This document shows positions 58,757 through 64,000 of a DNA stretch of 64,000 nucleotides, one piece after another. A model generated the notes under the pieces. The model was not told the DNA's origin and ran no database searches. It was given only the letters and a program-made list of their open reading frames with translations. Source of the DNA: Exiguobacterium alkaliphilum 12/1 (GTDB lineage Bacteria > Bacillota > Bacilli > Exiguobacteriales > Exiguobacteriaceae); NCBI RefSeq assembly GCF_000714435.1, contig NZ_JJMW01000029.1:1-64000 (forward strand), read 5' to 3'. Position 1 is the first letter of the stretch. Every line of letters starts with the position of its first letter. A program made the position numbers and the translations under genes.

Positions 58757-59614
58757 ATGACGACACGATTCGTTCGCGACGTCGCCGACAGTTGGCGCGT
58801 CTCCTATAAACAAAACGGCTATCCGCACGTTCAACAAGGGTGGGTGTTACCACCGGAGCGTAAAGCCGAGTTCGACCCGTTCATTTTGATGGCCGAAGAT
58901 TGGTTCAAGCGCGGGACGTTCTCCGACCATCCGCACCGCGGCTTTCAGACGATTACGTACGTCATCGATGGCCGGCTCGAACACATCGACAACCATGGCG
59001 GGCATTCGATTCTTGATGCGGGCGACGTACAGTATATGAACGCCGGATGGGCCGCTCGTCACGCCGAGGAGGCCGTCGCCGACGACTTGATCCATACGTT
59101 ACAACTTTGGCTCAATTTGCCGAAAACACTTAAAACGATGACGACGTCTTATCAAAACGTCTACTTGGAGGACGCGCCGGTCGTCCCAATCGATGGCGGA
59201 CACGTGCGTGTCTATTCGGGCGATGTCGCAGGCGTCACCGGACCGATGCAGAGCCTCGTGCCGATCACGATGACCGAGATTCAACTGCGCGAAGGAGCGA
59301 CGTATGACCACGTCTTACCGACGAACCATAACGCCTTCGCCTACGTGCTCGCCGGATCCGTCAATCTCGGTTCGAGCGCGACGCCGCTCGAGAAGACGGA
59401 TGTCGCGACGCTGACGTTCGACGAAGCGAACGAGGGTGAGAGCACCCTCTCCATCACCGCGACGTCCCGGGCGAAGCTACTCGTCTATTCGGGCGTCCCG
59501 CTCCGTGAAGACTATATCGCCCACGGCCCGTTCGTCATGAACACGGAAGACGAGATTCGCCAAGCGTTTCGTGACTATCATGCCGGTGTCTTCGGCCCGC
59601 CTGCTGTGAAATAA
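58757..59614 (+). CDS. Pirin family protein
   Basis: A 285-residue bicupin of the pirin (YhhW/YhaK-type) family. The N-terminal cupin has the metal-binding histidines in FSDHPHRGFQTITYVIDGRLEHIDNHGGH and GDVQYMNAGWAARHAEEA. QLWLNLPKTLK links to the second cupin, and the C-terminal pirin domain ends GPFVMNTEDEIRQAFRDYHAGVFG. Bacterial pirins include quercetin dioxygenases and regulators; which applies here is unclear. AAGGAGTGG precedes the ATG at 58757. Confidence 0.93.
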   Translation: MTTRFVRDVADSWRVSYKQNGYPHVQQGWVLPPERKAEFDPFILMAEDWFKRGTFSDHPHRGFQTITYVIDGRLEHIDNHGGHSILDAGDVQYMNAGWAARHAEEAVADDLIHTLQLWLNLPKTLKTMTTSYQNVYLEDAPVVPIDGGHVRVYSGDVAGVTGPMQSLVPITMTEIQLREGATYDHVLPTNHNAFAYVLAGSVNLGSSATPLEKTDVATLTFDEANEGESTLSITATSRAKLLVYSGVPLREDYIAHGPFVMNTEDEIRQAFRDYHAGVFGPPAVK

Positions 59615-59617
59615 AAA

Positions 59618-59646
59618 GTGAGCCACGCGCGATGCGTGGCTCACTC
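59618..59646. terminator. Terminator between pirin gene and small membrane gene
   Basis: Perfect 11-bp stem GTGAGCCACGC / GCGTGGCTCAC, overlapping the stop of the convergent minus-strand gene. Confidence 0.8.
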
Positions 59647-59943
59647 TTTGTCCGGCTTCAACACCGTCTGCTGTGTCGGGACGTGTCCGATTGGGACGGT
59701 CCGCTCGAACAAGACGTAACGTTTCCCGTCTACTTCAAACTTTCGATCACCCAAATAGTGCGCGGACTTCCCATTCTCATATAACTTTGTCAAAATCGCC
59801 GGGACATACTCATTCAAGTTCGTATAATGCTCGTCAAGCGTCATGACGATATTGCCTTTCTCGTACCCCATCCACTGGTTCGACATGAATAGCATCAAGG
59901 AGATTACTCCAAGTACACCTAATATAAAAATTACGGTCTCCAT
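59641..59943 (-). CDS. Small single-TM protein
   Basis: A 100-residue protein with one N-terminal hydrophobic helix (about residues 3-21, VIFILGVLGVISLMLFM) and a polar domain of about 75 residues containing YLGDRKFEVDGKRYVLFERTVPIG. No family recognised. Its ATG lies 12 bases inside the upstream acetyltransferase gene with AAGGAGAACGAG as binding site, so it is the last gene of a three-gene unit (small membrane protein, GNAT, this gene). Confidence 0.65.
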   Translation of the reverse strand: METVIFILGVLGVISLMLFMSNQWMGYEKGNIVMTLDEHYTNLNEYVPAILTKLYENGKSAHYLGDRKFEVDGKRYVLFERTVPIGHVPTQQTVLKPDKE

Positions 59944-60422
59944 TTCTCGTTCTCCTTCGTTTCTACAGATTTCACAACGACTTGACGCTTGGCAATAAAC
60001 CCGAGCTCGTCATAGAAGCGGGCCGCGTTTTCATTGGCAACCCAATAGTCGAGTTCAATGGTAGCGAAATCATGGGAACGGGCCCATTCCTCCACGTATT
60101 CCATCATCTGACGACCATACCCGAGCCGCTGGTGCCCAGGGTGTATGCTGATTTGTCTGACATAGAGCGTCCGCTTCGCGTTTCGGAAGGCGTTGGCATC
60201 ACTCGTCACTTCTTGCATCCAAATGTAGCCGACCGGTTCCTCGCTCACCTCGGCGACGAGGAAATGATGCCCCGCTCGATTGATCGTCTCGGCGAAAGCT
60301 TTACGTACGCGTTCATAATCGTACGAGGCGAAGAAATTTGGCATGAGCGCGACGTGTCGCTCATGGATCGGTCGGTTCAGTGTCGCAATCAAGTCTGCAT
60401 CATTCGTCTCAACTAATTTCAT
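59931..60422 (-). CDS. GNAT-family acetyltransferase
   Basis: A 163-residue GNAT protein. Acetyl-CoA site: LYVRQISIHPGHQRLGYGRQMMEYVEEWA (QRLGYGRQ loop at about residue 99); the C-terminal segment NENAARFYDELGFIAKRQVVVKS is standard. Substrate unknown. It overlaps the upstream small membrane gene by 4 bases and the downstream gene by 13 bases. Confidence 0.85.
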   Translation of the reverse strand: MKLVETNDADLIATLNRPIHERHVALMPNFFASYDYERVRKAFAETINRAGHHFLVAEVSEEPVGYIWMQEVTSDANAFRNAKRTLYVRQISIHPGHQRLGYGRQMMEYVEEWARSHDFATIELDYWVANENAARFYDELGFIAKRQVVVKSVETKENEKWRP

Positions 60423-60721
60423 TGTCCGTTATAGAACTGGCTGCGGTCTTCCGTCACACCGTGCGGTTTTTCATTGCCACGCAGCGCATGTCCTTTTCCA
60501 CTTTGTGGCTTGCCATGGAGCCGGTGTTGAATCGGACGAGCGAGCATGTAGCCACCGAGCAAAGAGAGCGGAAATGCGATAAGCGCCATTCCAAATAGAA
60601 TGAGAATTTGATTATTCGCCCCTCCAAACGTCTCCGTCAAAAAGCTGATCCCAAAATAAAAGCCGACAAACAATACGCCTACGAACGCATACTCGATGCA
60701 TTTCCCAAGAAATCGTTTCAT
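60419..60721 (-). CDS. Small two-TM membrane protein
   Basis: A 100-residue protein with two hydrophobic helices (about residues 9-28, and 38-60: ILILFGMALIAFPLSLLGGYML) and a polar, basic C-terminal tail (RPIQHRLHGKPQSGKGHALRGN). No family recognised. The ATG at 60721 follows AAAGGGAG; 31 in-frame codons upstream are excluded because they overlap the GrpB gene end. First gene of the three-gene unit. Confidence 0.65.
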   Translation of the reverse strand: MKRFLGKCIEYAFVGVLFVGFYFGISFLTETFGGANNQILILFGMALIAFPLSLLGGYMLARPIQHRLHGKPQSGKGHALRGNEKPHGVTEDRSQFYNGQ

Positions 60722-60776
60722 CGATTCACTCCCTTTCGTTGTTACTCTCTTATACGTGAGAACGATACAAAACGTT

Positions 60777-61301
60777 TCATTTCGTTTGTTCCGCCATATA
60801 CCAAATCGTGGCAACGCGTTCCGTCTCCGACACCCACTCTTGCTTCCCTTGGATATAACTCTCGATATCCGTCGGATGTTGCTCGGCGAGCGCTCGTTTC
60901 AAGGCCGCATATGTCTCCCGGACGTCGGGGAACGCCTTCAAGTATTCGCGAAACGCCAAGTGACGGGTTACCCCTTCATCACCAGCCTCGAACACGTGGA
61001 CGTGGACCGTTCGCACGTCGTCTCCCTTCGCAAAAAAGCGACGTCTCGGGATTCCGTGTTCCCCAAAACTTCGATACCCGAGCGCTTCCATATGCCCCGT
61101 CAGTTCATCGACTTGCTCAATCATTCGAACGACGGGCATGATGTCGATAATCGGTTTGGCATCAAGCCCCGGAACCGACGTGCTACCGATATGATGGATT
61201 GCGACCATCTCCCCTTCAAACAGACGGTTCAACCGGTCTGCCTCTTCTTCAAACCGCGCCACCCACTGTGGGTCGTACGGTACAACCTCGACTCGTCTCA
61301 T
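60777..61301 (-). CDS. GrpB-family protein
   Basis: A 174-residue protein of the GrpB family, a nucleotidyltransferase-fold group of unclear function. The signature is WVARFEEEADRLNRLFEGEMVAIHHIGSTSVPGLDAKPIIDIMPVV (residues about 13-58), with HIGSTSVPG and the two aspartates of the fold, followed by RTVHVHVFEAGDEGVTRHLAFREYL. Length matches stand-alone GrpB proteins. The ATG at 61301 has AAAGGAGG. Confidence 0.92.
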   Translation of the reverse strand: MRRVEVVPYDPQWVARFEEEADRLNRLFEGEMVAIHHIGSTSVPGLDAKPIIDIMPVVRMIEQVDELTGHMEALGYRSFGEHGIPRRRFFAKGDDVRTVHVHVFEAGDEGVTRHLAFREYLKAFPDVRETYAALKRALAEQHPTDIESYIQGKQEWVSETERVATIWYMAEQTK

Positions 61302-61442
61302 GATGAATCCTCCTTTCTGCATACGCTTCATTCTCTTCTCTTATCATACCCGTTTTGGAAGCCGGTTACAGGCGAAGATGGTTTGTTCGGTTCTGAAATG
61401 GGAAAGGCATAGTAATGAAAACAGAACTGGAGAGTGAGACGG

Positions 61443-61985
61443 ATGTTGACACAAGAACAAATCAACACGTTCAAAGAACGGTTGTTAAAAGAGAAAGCAA
61501 AGACAGAAGGCTATATGGAAAATCGAGAAGAAGTGTATGACGAAGGCGAGCTGTCGCATTACGATAACCACCCGGCCGACTCAGGCGAAGAGCTCTTCTT
61601 GCGCGAGCGCGATCAAGCGCTCACAGAGCTCGACGAAGAATTTTTAACCGATGTCGACAAGGCGCTCATCGCCATCGAGAACGGGACGTATGGAACGTGT
61701 GAAGTGTGCGGAGAAGAAATCGAACTCGACCGCCTCGAAATCATCCCTGAGACGACGCTCTGCATCGAGCACGCCCGCGCCCAGGAAGAGGCAGAGCATC
61801 AGACGAACCAAGCACGTCCCGTTGAAGAGGACGTTCTTAATCCGTCGGAGACGGCGCGCCATAAACAGCTCGATGGCAGTGACGATATCAATCAAAGCAC
61901 AGACGCGTTCAGCCAAGTCGAGGACTTCGGTAGCTCGGATACGATTGCCGATAGCGAAGGCAACCACGACCCGACACGCGAATGA
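61443..61985 (+). CDS. yteA: TraR/DksA-type zinc-finger protein (YteA-like)
   Basis: A 180-residue protein of the YteA branch of the DksA/TraR family. Coiled coil at the N-terminus (TQEQINTFKERLLKEKAKTEGYM), then NHPADSGEELFLRERDQAL and the zinc finger GTCEVCGEEI and LCIEHARAQEE (Cys-Cys-Cys-His), which DksA proteins use near the RNA polymerase secondary channel. A low-complexity acidic tail follows. YteA is linked to sporulation/stress in Bacillus, but direct function is unproven. ATG 61443 is about ten bases after GGAG. Confidence 0.88.
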   Translation: MLTQEQINTFKERLLKEKAKTEGYMENREEVYDEGELSHYDNHPADSGEELFLRERDQALTELDEEFLTDVDKALIAIENGTYGTCEVCGEEIELDRLEIIPETTLCIEHARAQEEAEHQTNQARPVEEDVLNPSETARHKQLDGSDDINQSTDAFSQVEDFGSSDTIADSEGNHDPTRE

Positions 61986-61987
61986 CG

Positions 61988-62011
61988 AAAGGCCGCCCTC
62001 GGCGGCCTTTT
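61988..62011 (+). terminator. Terminator of yteA
   Basis: Stem AAAGGCCGCC / GGCGGCCTTT with a 3-base loop directly after the stop codon. Confidence 0.85.
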
Positions 62012-62043
62012 CGCATGAAAAAAGACGCAACGAATCCGTTGCG

Positions 62044-63030
62044 TCAATATGTGGCCTTTACGGCCGAGGCGCCGCCGAGCAGCTCAGCGACTTTCATCGG
62101 GTCGACCGTGTTACCGGCCGAACTCGGAGAGAACGAGTAACTACCTTTATGCACTTCAAAGTGTAAATGTGGACCTGACGAGTTGCCGGTGTTACCGATT
62201 TGGCCGATGCCTTCGGCTTGGCGTACCGTCTGCCCTTTCTTCACGTCGATTTTATGCATGTGGGCGTACACTGTCGTCCATTTTTGACCGTCGATGTTGT
62301 GTTCGATTTTGACGTGCTTGCCGTATGGCCCACGTCCGCTCACTTCGATGACTTTTCCGTCTGCCGCAGCATAAATCGGGGTCCCGACTTTCGCCGCGAT
62401 ATCGATTCCGTTATGGAACGTATAGCCGAACTGACCGCTCGCCGGGCCGAACCCTTGCGAGAGCCGACCGTTCGCCGGCATCATGAACTTGTCCGGGGCC
62501 ATCGCCGCATGCTGTTTCTTCAAATCGTTCAATTTATTTGATTGAGCCTTCATCTGTTCGGCAGCGGCTGCATAAGCAGACTGCGTCTCTTCCTTCGAAG
62601 CCGTGACTTCTTCTTGTTGCGCCGACAAATCGTCGAGCGTTTTTTTCGCCGTCGCCTTTTGATTCAAGATCGCCTGATGCTGCTTCTCAGATTCTGCCGC
62701 TTCGGCTTTCGCGCTCGGCAACACCGACGATAACACTTGCTGGAATAGCGAAGCGTCTGCCGGAGCAAGCTCGTCACGATAGGCATCAATCTGCTTCGTC
62801 ACGTCATCGATTTCTGCTTGTAGCGTCTCCGCTTTCGCTTCAATCTGTTCGATTTGTTGCTCGGCTTTGGCTACGGCTTGCTTCGATTGCTTTACTTCTT
62901 GCTCGGTTTTTTCAATCGATTTCGTCGTATTGAGAAGTGTTGCCGGAGTGATGTCGTTTGCCGACGCCGTCTGCGCACCGCTCAAGATGAACACACCGAC
63001 GCCTGCCGTAATCATGAATTGTTTCAACAT
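62044..63030 (-). CDS. Secreted M23 peptidoglycan endopeptidase with coiled coil
   Basis: A 328-residue exported cell-wall hydrolase. A signal peptide (MLKQFMITAGVGVFILSGAQTASA, cleaved about residue 24) is followed by a long coiled coil (about 30-185; EQQIEQIEAKAETLQAEIDDVTKQID) like EnvC/CwlO-type regulators. The lysostaphin-like M23 domain (about 205-315) has HNGIDIAAKVGTP (first His and Asp zinc ligands), YGKHVKIEH, VYAHMHKID and SSGPHLHFEVH (HxH). It should cut peptide cross-bridges. The ATG at 63030 starts the signal peptide properly, with GGAGG upstream. Confidence 0.92.
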   Translation of the reverse strand: MLKQFMITAGVGVFILSGAQTASANDITPATLLNTTKSIEKTEQEVKQSKQAVAKAEQQIEQIEAKAETLQAEIDDVTKQIDAYRDELAPADASLFQQVLSSVLPSAKAEAAESEKQHQAILNQKATAKKTLDDLSAQQEEVTASKEETQSAYAAAAEQMKAQSNKLNDLKKQHAAMAPDKFMMPANGRLSQGFGPASGQFGYTFHNGIDIAAKVGTPIYAAADGKVIEVSGRGPYGKHVKIEHNIDGQKWTTVYAHMHKIDVKKGQTVRQAEGIGQIGNTGNSSGPHLHFEVHKGSYSFSPSSAGNTVDPMKVAELLGGASAVKATY

Positions 63031-63198
63031 ATATAAAGAAAACCTCCAAATGGGATCATTCATTAGCTATAAAAAGCTACATGCTCGAATATACCAATCC
63101 CACCTAAAAAGTTCAATATATGAACCATTTCATTTATATGTCGCTTTTATCACAGCACGAAACGATGGTTTCATAATCTTCATCAAAACTTCAAAACT

Positions 63199-63378
63199 TT
63201 ATTTTTTCGCCCTCAGTACGATGACGACGATGGCGATTGCCGCAATGACAGTCATCGACGGGCCGCCGATAAGAAAAAGACGTGTCGTCAATGGGGACAA
63301 GTTGGTCGTCAAACCGAGAATTGTCAACAGATTGCCGACAATCAAGGCAATCATAAGCACCGGCAAGTAACGGATCAT
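63199..63378 (-). CDS. Small membrane protein, 59 residues
   Basis: A 59-codon frame with GGAGGCGAACGTGG before its ATG encodes two hydrophobic helices (LPVLMIALIVGNLLTILGL and PSMTVIAAIAIVVIVL) and a basic RAKK end. Its ATGA overlaps the stop of the upstream acetyltransferase gene by 4 bases, the usual coupling in this genome. A slightly longer frame over the same bases encodes a Cys/His/Arg-rich product and is a shadow. No family recognised. Confidence 0.7.
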   Translation of the reverse strand: MIRYLPVLMIALIVGNLLTILGLTTNLSPLTTRLFLIGGPSMTVIAAIAIVVIVLRAKK

Positions 63379-64000
63379 CCACGTTCGCCTCCTTGTTTCA
63401 TCATTTCATATTGGGCGATCGCATCTTTGACGAAGCCGAGCGTTTCCGCGGCGCTTACGAATGCCGCCCGGTCCGACGTGAGCGTCAAATGGACCGGCTG
63501 TTTGGATGCGGCCGCCTGCAACAACCAGACAGCGTCCTCGTCCCGGCCGAACACATCGAGTAGGACCGCGTCCCGGAACAAGAGCGCCCCTTCACGCTCT
63601 CCTTCGGTGACACGGAAGAGCGTCGCCTGTTGCTGGGTCGTGCGTACGTCGCGTTGCCAAATCGGACGATGGGCCCCGCTCGGATAATGGTGGTCAAACA
63701 GTTCGCTGATCGAAACCTCTTCAATCGTCGCCGACGAAGCGGTCACCGCAGCTTGGTAGTAGACGATTTCCCGAACGACCTCGTACCCGAGACGTTCGTA
63801 GAGACCGAGCGCTGCGTCATTGCCCTGAATGACTTCGAGCAACCGTGTCCCTTGTGCCTGTTCGTCAAAACGGCGCATCAACTCCTGCGCGATCCCGAGC
63901 TGACGATAACCTGGTGCCACGGCTAAGCCGCCACATCGCGTCACCCAGCCGGTCTCAAGTCGCGCGATTCCACTCAATAAGACGCCGACGGGTCGATCGT
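63375..64000 (-). CDS. GNAT acetyltransferase, N-terminus outside the window
   Basis: The reading frame is open to the end of the window (DRPVGVLLSGIARLETGW before the visible core), so the start is missing. The GNAT core is present: VTRCGGLAVAPGYRQLGIAQELMRRF with the acetyl-CoA loop, then GNDAALGLYERLGYEVVREIVYY. About 120 further residues form a second, GNAT-like domain without a clear binding loop (FVSAAETLGFVKDAIAQYEMM). It is translationally coupled to the 59-residue membrane protein. Substrate unknown. Confidence 0.85.
   Translation of the reverse strand, partial: DRPVGVLLSGIARLETGWVTRCGGLAVAPGYRQLGIAQELMRRFDEQAQGTRLLEVIQGNDAALGLYERLGYEVVREIVYYQAAVTASSATIEEVSISELFDHHYPSGAHRPIWQRDVRTTQQQATLFRVTEGEREGALLFRDAVLLDVFGRDEDAVWLLQAAASKQPVHLTLTSDRAAFVSAAETLGFVKDAIAQYEMMKQGGERG

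Noticed and set aside
63191..63382. 63-codon minus-strand frame rich in Cys, His and Arg
   Set aside because: Out-of-frame shadow of the 59-residue hydrophobic protein that has the ribosome binding site and the 4-base coupling.
1..64000. CRISPR arrays, tRNA or rRNA genes, prophage
   Set aside because: No regularly spaced repeats, no cloverleaf or rRNA signature, and no phage structural or integrase genes were seen on reading both strands.

Overview
The window looks like chromosomal DNA of a moderately GC-rich Bacillota (Bacillales), most likely Exiguobacterium or a close relative. That is an inference from gene content: a YflT stress protein, a lysine-type MurE motif, kynUAB, a YfhO/GtrA glycosylation set and a Gram-positive Pel cluster. 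Strong AGGAGG-type ribosome binding sites, short intergenic gaps and 4-base gene overlaps fit the same picture. I saw no rRNA, tRNA, CRISPR array, prophage or complete insertion sequence.

Layout. 0-7.7 kb: YflT protein, murE, two small regulator-like proteins, a lone sigma region-2 protein, a HAD phosphatase, an ECF sigma/anti-sigma operon, a Gfo/Idh/MocA oxidoreductase and an EamA permease. 7.8-13.6 kb: an ABC-F ATPase behind a leader ORF and attenuator, small membrane proteins, a decayed stretch, a Cof-type HAD phosphatase and a BCCT osmolyte transporter. 13.6-16.5 kb: kynU-kynA-kynB, turning tryptophan into anthranilate. 16.5-20.4 kb: a GT2/GtrA/YfhO cassette for envelope glycosylation. 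20.4-22.9 kb: an RpiR regulator divergent from a GH4 phospho-glycosidase, with paired operators and a cre site. 22.9-29.0 kb: a ribose operon rbsRKDAC-B, with transposon debris between rbsC and rbsB. 29.0-33.4 kb: acetyltransferases, OsmC, a membrane diguanylate cyclase and an SDR protein. 33.4-36.6 kb: a TPP-riboswitch operon tenA-thiM-thiD-thiE. 36.6-44.4 kb: a Pel-like exopolysaccharide operon (GH114 hydrolase, pelD, pelE, pelA-type deacetylase, pelF, pelG). 44.5-64 kb: housekeeping and accessory singletons, including a two-TM potassium-channel-like protein, an ANT(6)/Qnr-like pair, a PadR-HAAS membrane operon, an aldehyde dehydrogenase, a Cys-rich copper-type bundle protein, a kinase-fold protein, tandem lipoprotein paralogues, pirin, GrpB, YteA and an M23 endopeptidase.

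How the genes work together. The Pel operon should make and export a cationic, partly deacetylated galactosaminoglycan. Its PelD keeps the c-di-GMP-binding RxxD motif, and the active GGDEF protein about 10 kb away is a possible source of that signal. The ribose operon is under both RbsR and carbon catabolite control by sequence, but the insertion debris has left rbsB without a visible ribosome binding site. The thiamin genes act in base salvage and phosphate coupling. Points that deserve most attention are the probable non-canonical AUU start of pelD, the stand-alone sigma region-2 protein, the leader peptide/attenuator before the ABC-F gene, the IS605/omega-RNA-like relics in rbs, and three membrane peptides of 50-59 residues that are easily missed.
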